Source: Gordonibacter massiliensis (ex Traore et al. 2017)
GTDB taxonomy: Bacteria; Actinomycetota; Coriobacteriia; Coriobacteriales; Eggerthellaceae
DNA length: 64,000 bases
Assembly (NCBI GenBank): GCA_900170005.1
Contig: LT827128.1
Location: 310,001-374,000 of the forward strand
Direction of reading: 5' to 3'
The notes beneath the pieces are model-generated. The model was not told the origin of the DNA, searched no databases, and saw only the letters and a list, made by a program, of their open reading frames with translations. The position numbers and the translations under genes were made by a program. Within the stretch, counting starts at the first letter, position 1. Each line of letters opens with the position of its first letter. Shown piece by piece: positions 54,001 to 62,474 of the stretch.

Positions 54001-54334
54001 GATACCTGAACGAAGCAAGCCGCAGTACGATTTGGGAACCGTGAAGAGGCTGGTATTCGACGGCTCGTATGCTGAAACGAAAAAGAGCACCCAATGGCTC
54101 AGAAACCATGGATACGATCCGTCGATAGCGCGAAGGATACTTTGCTCGCTTGCAGATGATGAATTCGTCGAATCGTTGCCGCCCGCTCGCGACGGTGGGT
54201 TGTGGGCCGACGTGTACCGATGCGCTTTCGAAGACGAAGAAGCAGACGGGTTGTTCTACGTTAAGTTCGTCGTGTCTGACGAGTCGCTCGTCGTCGTTTT
54301 GATGTCGTGCAAAGAGTGGGGGTATGGATGGTAG
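53999..54334 (+). CDS. mqsR: MqsR-family toxin
   Basis: 111 residues. The order of conserved segments matches MqsR, a RelE-fold mRNA interferase: YDLGTVKRLVFDG, ARRILCSLADDEFVESLPPARDGGLWADVYR, then LFYVKFVVSDESLVVVLMSCKEW. There is no Shine-Dalgarno, because a palindrome occupies the upstream bases and a TAG lies in frame at 53984. The message may be nearly leaderless. As in E. coli, the toxin gene precedes the antitoxin gene, reversed from most such pairs. Confidence 0.83.
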   Translation: MIPERSKPQYDLGTVKRLVFDGSYAETKKSTQWLRNHGYDPSIARRILCSLADDEFVESLPPARDGGLWADVYRCAFEDEEADGLFYVKFVVSDESLVVVLMSCKEWGYGW

Positions 54335-54747
54335 GCAAGCTTGCTCGATGCGTGGAATGCGGCGCCAAGGTCAATTGGATCACGGGCCCGGTCGAATGGG
54401 ATGTCAAGGGCGAGCGCATCGCGGTCGACAAGGTCGAGCATGGGATATGCTCGGTATGCGGCGAAACCTATTTCAGCGAGGGGGTTTCGAGCGATGTTCA
54501 GCGGCGCGCCGTCGATGCTTACAAATCCGCTCATGGCTTGCTTTCGGGTGCGGAGATTCGCCTGTTGCGCCAGCGACTCGGGTTGTCGCAGGCCCGTTTC
54601 GAGCAGCTTATCGGCGCAGGTTCCAAAACGGTGGTTCGCTGGGAGAACGGAACCGTGTTTCAAAATCGCACGGCCGACACGCTCATGAGGGTGCTGCGCG
54701 ATTACCCCCAGGTGGCGCAGGACCTTCTTCGCCGCGTCGACGCTTGA
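54328..54747 (+). CDS. mqsA: MqsA-family antitoxin
   Basis: 139 residues: a zinc-binding N-terminus (CVEC at 8-11, CSVC at 41-44) and a C-terminal Xre-type HTH (LRQRLGLSQARFEQLIGAGSKTVVRWENG). The ATG overlaps the toxin stop by 7 bp, with GGGGG upstream. It should neutralise MqsR and repress through the palindrome at 53980-54000. Confidence 0.88.
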   Translation: MVGKLARCVECGAKVNWITGPVEWDVKGERIAVDKVEHGICSVCGETYFSEGVSSDVQRRAVDAYKSAHGLLSGAEIRLLRQRLGLSQARFEQLIGAGSKTVVRWENGTVFQNRTADTLMRVLRDYPQVAQDLLRRVDA

Positions 54748-54802
54748 CCTTTGAGGGCGAAAAAAGGGGGCGCGCCGCCGAAACAGTCAGTGGCGCGCCC
54801 TT

Positions 54803-54869
54803 CGTAGGGGCGGGGCTTGCCCCGCCCGGCGCGGCGCCTCGGGAGCCCGCCGTACCATGCGGCAAGCGC
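54803..54869. repeat. Dispersed 67-bp hairpin repeat, copy 3
   Basis: It begins CGTAGGGGCG and ends GGCAAGCGC; the centre folds as GGGGCGGGGC/GCCCCGCCC. The same length as copy 2 and about 70 percent identical by eye outside the hairpin centre. Confidence 0.65.
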
Positions 54870-54908
54870 CCCATGCGGCTTCGCGTGCCGCGCGTCCTTC
54901 CCGCGGCG

Positions 54909-55964
54909 CTAGCAGTCGCAGTCGCATCCCTCGGCCACGTACAGGTTCATCGGGTACGCCAGGTACTCCACGGGCTCCAGCTTCTCCACGGTTACGAAGC
55001 CCGGCGGCGCGGCGAGGATCGTGGGAATGCGGTTCACCACCGTCGCGCAGGTATGCTCCGGCGTGGCCGGCTTCGCCACGGAGAAAGACGTGTCCGGCTC
55101 GCCGAACAGCTTCCACGTGCACAGGTCGCCGTCGTCGGGTCCGTACACCTTGCCGATACACTGCGTTACGATGACCGGTCCTTGGAACGTCTCGGTGGTC
55201 ACCACGGCGCTCATGCCGATGCAGCGTCCGGCTGGAATCGTCTCGCCCATGGTGGCGGAGTACGTGTCCTCCTTGGCGATGAAGGGCACGGATTTCTGCG
55301 TCTGGCTCTTGATGGTCCAGCCGAAAAGCGACGCCAGCGCCTCGTTCGAGTTCCACACGTAGGACGGCTCGATCTCCTCGGGGTGGGCGAGCGTCGCCTC
55401 GAACTCCTCGGGCGTGAGGCCCACGCCGTGCGCCTTCGCCAACGCCAGGCCGTAGTCCTCCACGTTGTAGCTCGTGGCGCCTTCTATGCGGTCGATGCGG
55501 TGCACGCCGCCCGCCACGCAGCCCACGAGGTTGATCCAGAAGATGTCCTGCATGCCCGACCCCACGATGGTGCAGCCCGTCTCCTTCGCCAGCGCGTCGA
55601 GCTTGTTCGTGAGCGCGGCGGCCGTCGTCCACGGGTAGATGGCCTCCTCGCAGGTGGTCACCACGTCGATGCCGCGCGCGGCGCACGCCTCGAACATGGG
55701 ATAGACGTCTTCCACGAAGCTGAACAGCTCCAACACGGCGATATCGGCGTCGCATTCGTCGAGCACGCGCTCGGCGTCGCTCGAGATGGCCACGCCCAGC
55801 TTGCAGTCCAATCCGGCGAACTCGCCTGCGTCCATGCCCTGGAGCGCCGGGTCGGTGTCGATCGCGCCCACGATCTCGGCGCCCTTCTCGTGCAGATAGC
55901 GCAGCGTGAGCTTCGCCATCTTCCCGCATCCGTACTGCACCACGCGGATCTTCTCTCGGTTCAT
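54909..55964 (-). CDS. NAD(P)-dependent dehydrogenase, diaminopentanoate dehydrogenase-like
   Basis: 351 residues with an N-terminal Rossmann motif ([17 protein letters not shown]) and the segment [29 protein letters not shown], which resembles 2,4-diaminopentanoate dehydrogenase and related DapB-like proteins of amino-acid fermentation. NAD(P) oxidoreduction of an amino or diamino acid is inferred. No ortA/ortB or mutase genes are adjacent, so the pathway is open. The C-terminus ends EGCDCDC, unusual for the family. AAAGGAGG lies just before ATG 55964. Confidence 0.65.
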   Translation of the reverse strand: MNREKIRVVQYGCGKMAKLTLRYLHEKGAEIVGAIDTDPALQGMDAGEFAGLDCKLGVAISSDAERVLDECDADIAVLELFSFVEDVYPMFEACAARGIDVVTTCEEAIYPWTTAAALTNKLDALAKETGCTIVGSGMQDIFWINLVGCVAGGVHRIDRIEGATSYNVEDYGLALAKAHGVGLTPEEFEATLAHPEEIEPSYVWNSNEALASLFGWTIKSQTQKSVPFIAKEDTYSATMGETIPAGRCIGMSAVVTTETFQGPVIVTQCIGKVYGPDDGDLCTWKLFGEPDTSFSVAKPATPEHTCATVVNRIPTILAAPPGFVTVEKLEPVEYLAYPMNLYVAEGCDCDC

Positions 55965-56104
55965 GATGCCTCCTTTTCGGTCGGGTGGTTCCTCAAGCCC
56001 GATTGTAGACCCCTCGGCCATCCCCGTCGAGGCCGTTGCGATACGGTAACGAGCCTCTCGCGCCGATTCGGCGAACCGGGGGCCGAACCGGGGTATCTGA
56101 CAAG

Positions 56105-56114
56105 TTTGATAGCT
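56105..56114 (+). promoter_or_regulatory. Candidate operator, copy a (TTTGATAGCT)
   Basis: It is a partial copy of the 16-mer at 56881 and 62502, centred about 31 bp upstream of a possible -10 TATCAT (56137-56142), before the small membrane-protein gene. CAGCTGATAG at 56149-56158 is a second shared word. Confidence 0.45.
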
Positions 56115-56249
56115 GTCGCCGCACCGTTCGCGCGCCTATCATACGAGCCAGCTGATAGAGGGTGCGAATGGAGAAATCGACGCACGCGAAAGGGTGGTGC
56201 GATGAACCATGGCGATATCTTCTCACATCTCAGCTTAAGGGGGTTGTAG

Positions 56250-56744
56250 ATGACTTTTGGGTTTCGGGCCCTCATGGGCTTTCTCATGTCGTTCTTCCTT
56301 GCGATCACGATGAGCCTGTTTTCTCCGGTGGTGTCCGGCGCGCCGCTGACGCCCGAGGGGTTTGCGACGGGGGTGGTCGTCGGCACCGTGCTCGGCACGG
56401 TGATCTTGGCGCTGGTTCCGCTCATTCCCCTTTCCATGGGCTTTGCGGTGTCGTGCGGGGCGCGCGAGGGGTCGCTCGGGTGGTTCCTGCTGAAGGACGT
56501 CCTTCTCTGCACGGTGCTGGTGTTCGTCATCTCGTTCGTTCTCACGTTCATGATGACGGGATTCGACGCCCAGTTCGCGAACAGGCTGCTCGCGCCCATG
56601 CCCCTTATTTGGGTGATCTGCTACGTCGTTGCCATCCAGGTGGAGCCCTTGTGCATGCTCGTTGCCTCCAAGGTGCTGCGCACGCCCTTGCCCCAAGGCC
56701 GACCGGCTGATGGAGGACAGGACGAAAAAGAGGCTTTGACGTAG
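56250..56744 (+). CDS. Small four-helix membrane protein, unknown
   Basis: 164 residues with about four hydrophobic helices (5-27, 40-66, 80-105, 115-140) and a short charged tail (GGQDEKEALT). No family is recognised. AAGGGGG precedes ATG 56250. Its upstream region shares two sequence words with that of the molybdoenzyme D operon, so it may belong to the same regulon and act in transport or redox. Confidence 0.6.
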   Translation: MTFGFRALMGFLMSFFLAITMSLFSPVVSGAPLTPEGFATGVVVGTVLGTVILALVPLIPLSMGFAVSCGAREGSLGWFLLKDVLLCTVLVFVISFVLTFMMTGFDAQFANRLLAPMPLIWVICYVVAIQVEPLCMLVASKVLRTPLPQGRPADGGQDEKEALT

Positions 56745-56880
56745 GCTTCGAGGGGCGAGGCGCCTCGCGCAGGCGGGGGAAAGGACCGCAGGGCCCGGGC
56801 GTGCGATGGCGCGACCGGGCCCTGTCGTTGCGCGGGGACGGTTCCCCGCATCCGACCACGCGGGCGCGCCTGCACGGCGT

Positions 56881-56896
56881 CAATTTTGATAGCTTG
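56881..56896 (+). promoter_or_regulatory. Candidate operator, copy b (CAATTTTGATAGCTTG)
   Basis: Identical over 16 bases to the site before the LuxR gene at 62418. Its centre is about 31 bp from a weak -10 (TAGCCT, 56917-56922), that is near -42, a class II activator position. CTATCAGCTG at 56947-56956 repeats the second word inverted. Confidence 0.6.
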
Positions 56897-56994
56897 TCCC
56901 GAGCACCGCGCGAAGCTAGCCTGAGCGGTAGGGATTCGCATCTTCGCTATCAGCTGAAACGAAATACGCCGACGAAGAGGAAGAAGGGCGAATT

Positions 56995-59265
56995 ATGTCG
57001 AACGTCGAGTACAAACGAGCGCTGTGCTTCGCCTCGCATGCCAACTGCGGCGTGCGGGCTACGGTGGAGGACGGCAAGATCACCAAGCTCGAGGGCGACC
57101 CCGAGTGCACGGTGAGCCAAGGCCGGGTGTGCGAGCGCATGGACTTCCAGCTGGAGTGGCTCGACCACCCGAAGCGCTGCAACTACCCGCTCAAGCGCGT
57201 GGGCGCGCGCGGCAGCGGCAAGTGGGAGCGTCTCACATGGGACCAGGCGTGCGCCGAGATCGGCGAGAAGCTGCGCTACCTCGCCGACGAGTACGGCCCC
57301 GAGTCGGTCATCTTCTCGCATGGCACGGGCCGCACCGACGAGTGGTACGAAGGGCGGTTCTTCAACCTGTACGGCAGCCCCAACCTGGCCATGGGCGGCT
57401 CCGAGATCTGCTGGTGCCCCACGTACACGAACGAAAGCGCGACGTACGGTCAGTTCGCGGCAGCCTTCACGGCGGCCAAGACGGGCTGCGTGGTGCTGTG
57501 GGGCCACAACCCCGCACAATCCGGCGATTTCCCCGAGCACTGGGGCTACCAGGACCTGTTCGCGAACGATCCCGATGCCAAGCTCATCGTGGTCGACCCG
57601 CGCTGCACCGAGTACGCGGCCAACGCCGACGTATGGTTGCGCCTGCGACCCGGCACCGACGGCGCCATGGCCATGGGCTGGATGAACGTCATCATCAACG
57701 AGGAGCTCTACGACAAGGAGTTCGTCGAGGCGTGGACATACGGCTTCGAGGACTTGAAGAAGGCCGTGCAGGCCTATCCGCCCGAGAAGGTGGCCGAGAT
57801 CTGCTGGGTGCCGGCCGAGAAGATCGTGAAGGCGGCGCGCATGTACGCCACCTGCCTGCCCGCGTACCTGCCTTGGGGCCTGGCCACCGACGCCATCGGT
57901 CGCAACCAGGCGCAGGCCAACCGCGCCAAGGCATGCCTCAAGGCGCTTATCGGCATCAACAAGGCGGGCCAGACCTACCTGGCGCCTCCCAACGACGTGC
58001 TGCCGCACGCCACGTTCGAGATGCCCGAGATGCTGCCTAAATCGCAGCGCGACAAGCAGCTCGGCTCCGACCGCTTCCCGTTCCACTCATGGCCCAGCTA
58101 CCAGATGATCTCCGATGCCCAGAGCCGCGTGTTCCACCATCCCTATTTCCTGAGCCAGAACGCCACGTGTGCGCAGAACTGGTGCGCCGTGAGCGAGGCT
58201 ATCCGCACCGGCAAGCCCTATCCCGTGAAGGGTCTCATCGCGCAGGCGTCGAACCCGTTCTCGAATCTCTCGAACACCCAGGACGTATACGAGTGCGTGA
58301 AGCTGCTTGATCTGGTGATAACCCATGAGTACACCATGACGCCGCTCGCTATGCTCTCCGACTACGTGCTGCCGGCCGCCGGCTGGCTCGAGCGACCGCA
58401 GCTGTGGGGCGTGGGCGGGGGTGGTCCGTGCATCACCGGCGTGGCCCTCACGGGCGAGGCGGCCGTGCCGCCGCTGTACGAGCGCCGCGACAACTACGAG
58501 TTCTGGCGCTCGCTGGCCGAGGGCACGTTCGACGAGGAGACGTGCGAGAAGTACTGGTCGTGGCAGACCACCGAAGAGGCCTACGACGCCATGCTCGAGC
58601 CGCAGGGCACCTCGGCGCGCGGCGCCATCACGGACCCTGTGTTCAATCCTTCGCCCGAGGAATGGCACAAGATGTCCGACCCGAAGACCGGTCAGCTTTA
58701 CGGCTTCGGCACGCCTACGGGCAAGGTGGAGCTGCGCTCGACCATCATCGAAGACCTGTTCGACGAGAAGGAGGCGCTGCCCTACTACGAGGAGCCCTTC
58801 GAGTCGCCGATTTCCACCCCCGACGTGGCCGAGGCCTTCCCGCTCATCCTCACGGCCGGCTCGCGCGTCATGCCGTACTACCATTCCGAGTATCGTCAGG
58901 TGAACGGGTGCCGCGACCGCTATCCCGAGCCGCATTTCCAGATACACCCCGAAACGGCGGCGAATCTGGGGATCGGCGACGGCATGTGGTGCTGGATCGA
59001 GACGCGACGCGGCCGCTGCCTGCAGAAGGCCAAGCTCGACGCATCGGTGTCGCCGTACACCGTGGCCGCGCAGCATGGCTGGTGGTTCCCCGAGCTGCCC
59101 GAATCCGAGCCGTGGCTCGGCGGCTGGTTCATGTCAAACATCAACATGTGCACCGACAACGATCCCGACAACTGCTGCAGGCTGTCGGGCGTGTACAACG
59201 TCAAACTGGCCCAGTGCAACGTGCACCGCGCCGACGACGTGCCGTTCCGCTCGATCTTCGGCTAG
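56995..59265 (+). CDS. Molybdopterin oxidoreductase D
   Basis: 756 residues, bis-MGD family, clearly more distant from A-C than they are from each other. The N-terminus has Cys11, Cys18 (NCGVRA) and Cys46 (GRVCERM), with Cys38 as a possible fourth Fe-S ligand. GGSEICWCPTYTNE is at the likely metal site. LIVVDPRCTE, GTPTGKVELRSTIIEDL, LILTAGSRVMPYYHSEYRQ and AQHGWWFPELPESEP bind the cofactor. No Tat signal. It leads a six-gene operon with a ferredoxin, an ATPase and others. Relatives include hydratases, transhydroxylases and dehydroxylases; the substrate is unknown. Confidence 0.87.
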   Translation: MSNVEYKRALCFASHANCGVRATVEDGKITKLEGDPECTVSQGRVCERMDFQLEWLDHPKRCNYPLKRVGARGSGKWERLTWDQACAEIGEKLRYLADEYGPESVIFSHGTGRTDEWYEGRFFNLYGSPNLAMGGSEICWCPTYTNESATYGQFAAAFTAAKTGCVVLWGHNPAQSGDFPEHWGYQDLFANDPDAKLIVVDPRCTEYAANADVWLRLRPGTDGAMAMGWMNVIINEELYDKEFVEAWTYGFEDLKKAVQAYPPEKVAEICWVPAEKIVKAARMYATCLPAYLPWGLATDAIGRNQAQANRAKACLKALIGINKAGQTYLAPPNDVLPHATFEMPEMLPKSQRDKQLGSDRFPFHSWPSYQMISDAQSRVFHHPYFLSQNATCAQNWCAVSEAIRTGKPYPVKGLIAQASNPFSNLSNTQDVYECVKLLDLVITHEYTMTPLAMLSDYVLPAAGWLERPQLWGVGGGGPCITGVALTGEAAVPPLYERRDNYEFWRSLAEGTFDEETCEKYWSWQTTEEAYDAMLEPQGTSARGAITDPVFNPSPEEWHKMSDPKTGQLYGFGTPTGKVELRSTIIEDLFDEKEALPYYEEPFESPISTPDVAEAFPLILTAGSRVMPYYHSEYRQVNGCRDRYPEPHFQIHPETAANLGIGDGMWCWIETRRGRCLQKAKLDASVSPYTVAAQHGWWFPELPESEPWLGGWFMSNINMCTDNDPDNCCRLSGVYNVKLAQCNVHRADDVPFRSIFG

Positions 59266-59302
59266 CGCCGGCTCGAGGGCATAAGAGAAAGGCCGAGGCG
59301 AA

Positions 59303-59527
59303 ATGACCGAGTCCCCGTTCATCATCCGGCGCGGAAGCGCGTGCTGCAACTGCGGAGCGTGCGTGCGCCGGTGTGCTCGGGGCAACTTCGCAGCCCGCGA
59401 CGGCGTGGTTGCGATAGCGGAGGGCTACGTGTGCACGGGGTGCGGCGATTGCGTGAAGTGGTGCCCCGTGCGCGCGCTTTCGGTCAAGCCGGCCCATCCG
59501 ACGGACATCCGCCGCCTCGCACGGTAA
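59303..59527 (+). CDS. Small 2[4Fe-4S]-type ferredoxin
   Basis: 74 residues with CCNCGACVRRCARGNF and CTGCGDCVKWCPVRAL, two four-Cys cluster motifs. The first lacks the usual Pro after the fourth Cys. GGCCGAGG precedes ATG 59303. It is the likely electron donor to molybdoenzyme D and replaces the 110-122-residue partner type of clusters A-C. Confidence 0.9.
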   Translation: MTESPFIIRRGSACCNCGACVRRCARGNFAARDGVVAIAEGYVCTGCGDCVKWCPVRALSVKPAHPTDIRRLAR

Positions 59528-59558
59528 TCGTCAACCGCTCCATCGAAAGGGGACCGTC

Positions 59559-60695
59559 ATGCTCAAGCGCGTTCATCTGGAGAACTTCAAGGCCCTGAAG
59601 GGCGTCGACCTCGACTTCGCGAAGATCACCGTGCTCACCGGGTTCAACTCCACCGGGAAGACCTCGGTGATCCAGTCGCTCGCCTTCATCAAGCAGAGCC
59701 TGCAGCGCAAGGAGATCAGCTACAACGACTACCTGCTGCGCCTCGGCGACTTTCGCGAAGTGGTGTACGGCCACGATGCCTCGCTGCCCGTGCGCATCGA
59801 GGTTGCGCTCGACGACGGTCCCGGCGAGATGGCATACAGCCTTGAAACCTCGCCCGAGGGCGTGGAGGAGTCGTTCTCGCGGGGCGGCGAGCGCGCTTGG
59901 TCATGGGACAGCCGGAAGGAGGGCGTCATCGAGGCGTCGGGCAGGCTGTTCTTCCCGCTGGCAGCTGGCGGCTACGGTGGCGGCACCTATGCAACCGATG
60001 ATTACGCGGGTGTGCTGTCCGCGCAGAAAGCCATGATGAAGTGGTTCGAGGACGCGCTCTATCTGTCGTCGAACCGCGGCTTCACGCGGTACAACTACCC
60101 GCTACTGGCCGGCAACCCCACCGTCGAGGACATCTCGAACCGCGCCGGTGACGCGTCGGCCTTGGAGGAGTGGCTGTCGAACCTCATCCTGTACCGTTTG
60201 AACGAGGCGAAGCGCTTTCCCGAGATGCAGAAGCGGCTCGACGTGATGGCCGCGCGCCTGGCGAAGCTCGGCGTGGAGGTGAGCCCATACGTGACGGAGG
60301 GTCCGAGCGTGGTGGTGGACCTCGTGGAGAGTGGCATGTGGGTGAGCGCCGTGAACTCCGGCTACGGCGTGAACCAGTCGGTTGCCACCGTGGTGCTGGG
60401 CTCGCTTTCCGAGGAGGGCGCGCTCGTGATGGTCGAGGAGCCGGAAACGCACCTGCATCCGCGCTATCAGCGCACGATGGCCGAGATCCTGCTCGGCATG
60501 GCGCAAGAGGGCAAGCAGGTGCTCATCACCTCGCATTCCGACCATATCCTCCAGACGCTCGCCGACCTGGCCGAGCGCGACGGCCTGGGCGAGGACGACG
60601 TGCGGGTCTACCACTTCGAGAAGCAGGGCCGCGAGACGCAGCCGACGCGCGTTGACCTGTCCGACAGGCAGACGATGGCGAAGCTGTTCGCCTAG
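59559..60695 (+). CDS. OLD/RecF-like AAA ATPase
   Basis: 378 residues. LENFKALKGVDLDF leads into Walker A GFNSTGKTS (28-36). Walker B ALVMVEEPETHLHP (288-301) and the switch SHSDHIL (325-331) follow, and NSGYGVNQSVATVVL (266-280) is the signature region. No TOPRIM nuclease domain is attached. Such ATPases occur in DNA repair and defence and with HEPN or nuclease partners; finding one in a molybdoenzyme operon is odd. AAAGGGG precedes the ATG, 31 bp after the ferredoxin gene. Confidence 0.85.
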   Translation: MLKRVHLENFKALKGVDLDFAKITVLTGFNSTGKTSVIQSLAFIKQSLQRKEISYNDYLLRLGDFREVVYGHDASLPVRIEVALDDGPGEMAYSLETSPEGVEESFSRGGERAWSWDSRKEGVIEASGRLFFPLAAGGYGGGTYATDDYAGVLSAQKAMMKWFEDALYLSSNRGFTRYNYPLLAGNPTVEDISNRAGDASALEEWLSNLILYRLNEAKRFPEMQKRLDVMAARLAKLGVEVSPYVTEGPSVVVDLVESGMWVSAVNSGYGVNQSVATVVLGSLSEEGALVMVEEPETHLHPRYQRTMAEILLGMAQEGKQVLITSHSDHILQTLADLAERDGLGEDDVRVYHFEKQGRETQPTRVDLSDRQTMAKLFA

Positions 60696-60709
60696 GGCGG
60701 GGGTGCGCC

Positions 60710-61087
60710 ATGGCAACGACCTACGACGACGCCTTCGCGGGCATCCGACGGGCGAGCGAGCTTATGGACGAGGCGCTGGCGGAGGACAGCGAGCGCAGAC
60801 GGGCGCGGATACGCGTGGCTTTCTACCAGCTGTACCAGGCCGCAAACCTGGCCGCTATGATAGCGCCGGGGTTCGCGATGGAACAGGCCATGCGAAGCGA
60901 GGACTACGCCGCGTTCTCCGACGTGCTGTTCCGCCGCTACTTCAAAGAAGAGCTTTATCCGGATGACGACGCGCGCGAGGTGTTCGACCGCTGGGCCCAG
61001 CGCGTGCGCCGCTTCGTGGAACGCTTGTCCGCCCAGTCGAAGCTGGTCGTGCACGATTGCGCGACCGACGACGAAGCGGCGTATTGA
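60710..61087 (+). CDS. HEPN-like helical protein
   Basis: 125 residues, predicted all-helical. RRRARIRVAFYQLYQAANLAAMIAPG followed by YAAFSDVLFRRYFKEELYPDD resembles the HEPN or MNT-partner fold, but the RxxxxH catalytic motif of toxic HEPN ribonucleases is not evident. It lies 14 bp after the ATPase gene and is probably its partner. A general helical adaptor is an alternative. Confidence 0.5.
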   Translation: MATTYDDAFAGIRRASELMDEALAEDSERRRARIRVAFYQLYQAANLAAMIAPGFAMEQAMRSEDYAAFSDVLFRRYFKEELYPDDDAREVFDRWAQRVRRFVERLSAQSKLVVHDCATDDEAAY

Positions 61088-61099
61088 AAGGGGAAGGCG

Positions 61100-61366
61100 A
61101 TGTGCTTTAGACCGACGACGGTGTCGCTCGATAGCAAGTGCCCCGCATGCGGGCGGGACTGCGAGCCCGAAACGACCGTATGCCCTGCATGCGGGACCGA
61201 GCTGCCTTCTGCTTCCGCGCCAGGGACGTCCGGGACGCCTGGCGTCCCTGGCGCTCCCGGCGTCCCGGGGGCTCCGGGATCCTCCGGTGCTTCCGGGGTG
61301 CCCAAGGCGCCGGGCGCCTTCAGTGTCCCCAAGGCGCCCGGTGCACCGAAAACGCCGGGGAGGTAA
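61100..61366 (+). CDS. Zinc-ribbon protein with collagen-like tail
   Basis: 88 residues. Cys14, 17 and 28, 31 (CPAC...CPAC) form a zinc ribbon, with additional Cys2 and Cys21. Residues about 42-88 are Gly/Pro-rich with runs of Gly-x-Pro triplets (GTPGVPGAPGVPGAPG), collagen-like and unusual for a cytoplasmic bacterial protein. AAAGGGGAAGG precedes the ATG. The triplet DNA repeats (about 61240-61360) may vary in copy number. Function unknown. Confidence 0.65.
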   Translation: MCFRPTTVSLDSKCPACGRDCEPETTVCPACGTELPSASAPGTSGTPGVPGAPGVPGAPGSSGASGVPKAPGAFSVPKAPGAPKTPGR

Positions 61367-61410
61367 TCTGACGTCGAGATCGGCGTCGTCGCAGAGAAGG
61401 AGGCCGTATC

Positions 61411-61860
61411 GTGAACGATGGAAACGGTAGGAATGATCTACCCGCCTGGAAGAACCCGGTGGGTCGACGCGAAGCCGACGAGCGCTACGTCGCGGCGGGC
61501 AAGCTCTTCTTCTGCGAGGTGATGGATCACCTAGAGTGCCTGGTCGGCTTGCCGTCGGAGGCCTACCTCGACCTCATGGCCGAAGGTTTCGGTGCCGAGG
61601 AGGTGGGCCTCGTGGTGAGGCGAGCAGGCAACGAAGGGTTCTTCAAGGACGATCTGCCCGTGCGTATGTGGGGCGAGCTTTTGGTAGCGAAGGTCGATGG
61701 AATGGAGAAGTACCAGGTGAGGGTCTCCGGTGCGGAGGTGAGGCGACTGCAGGCGGCAGGCTATCGCGATCTCGACGAGGTGCGGGTGGGCTTTGAGAAA
61801 CTGCCCCACACCAGTCCCTCGCGCGAGCTTCGCGCTGACGACTTCGACGTTAACCGCTGA
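61411..61860 (+). CDS. Unknown protein, last gene of the operon
   Basis: 149 residues, soluble, acidic, without Cys motifs apart from two isolated Cys (FFCEVMDHLECL). No family is recognised. GTG 61411 has AGAAGGAGG upstream, so translation is well supported. It ends 33 bp before the convergent LuxR stop. Confidence 0.65.
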   Translation: MNDGNGRNDLPAWKNPVGRREADERYVAAGKLFFCEVMDHLECLVGLPSEAYLDLMAEGFGAEEVGLVVRRAGNEGFFKDDLPVRMWGELLVAKVDGMEKYQVRVSGAEVRRLQAAGYRDLDEVRVGFEKLPHTSPSRELRADDFDVNR

Positions 61861-61893
61861 GGCAAGCACGGTAGCCGGCGTTCCGTCTGTCGG

Positions 61894-62418
61894 CTACCGC
61901 GTCTCATCCTCTTCTTTTCGCGAGGTTTCCGCGCTTTCCGGCTCCTCGGGCGGCTGCCAACGGCGCGGCTTGCGCAGGCCGTGGTCGTCATCGTAGAGAA
62001 CGGTGATGGACTTCTCATGCGGTTCGTCGACGAACGGGTCGCACAGCCCGAGCGCCGTCACCACCGTCATGAGGTGGTAGCAGCTCGTCACGTTGAAGCG
62101 CTTCTTGAGCGTGTTGATGTGCATGCGCACGGTCGATTCGGATATGCCGAGCGCGCAGGCGATCTGCTTCGGCGAATACGAGCGCGACAGCAGCTCGACG
62201 ATCTCCCTCTGGCGTTGCGACAGCGCGGGCGTCATCGAGTCGGGACCGCGCATCGAGTCGATGACGAGCATCTTGCCGCTGATGGCGGCCTTGTCCGGAT
62301 CGGCAGCCCAACGCGGCTCGAACTCCGTGTGTATGACATGGAGAAACGACGCCATATCCTCCATCTGGCACGTGAGGATGAACTCTCCGTCCGCGCTGTA
62401 CACGCTAAGGGTCAACAT
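61894..62418 (-). CDS. Soluble LuxR-type regulator
   Basis: 174 residues: an N-terminal segment of about 75 residues, then a LuxR HTH (LSQRQREIVELLSRSYSPKQIACALGISESTVRMHINTLKKRF, residues about 66-110), then a long acidic tail (EEPESAETSRKEEDETR). It has no membrane helices, unlike the other LuxR proteins here apart from the TM helix of the one at 1332. ATG 62418 has GACGGGG upstream; TTG 62439 is a weaker start. Copies of a 16-mer stand before this gene and before the molybdoenzyme D operon, suggesting that it activates both. Confidence 0.8.
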   Translation of the reverse strand: MLTLSVYSADGEFILTCQMEDMASFLHVIHTEFEPRWAADPDKAAISGKMLVIDSMRGPDSMTPALSQRQREIVELLSRSYSPKQIACALGISESTVRMHINTLKKRFNVTSCYHLMTVVTALGLCDPFVDEPHEKSITVLYDDDHGLRKPRRWQPPEEPESAETSRKEEDETR

Positions 62419-62474
62419 CGTCGTGTTCCCCGTCCCCAAGAGATTCGTCGTGCTCGTCGTTGTTTTTCGCTTCG

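Noticed and set aside
61240-61366. Repetitive DNA considered as a CRISPR or tandem repeat array
   Set aside because: The repeats are in-frame Gly-Pro codons of a translated gene with no unique spacers.
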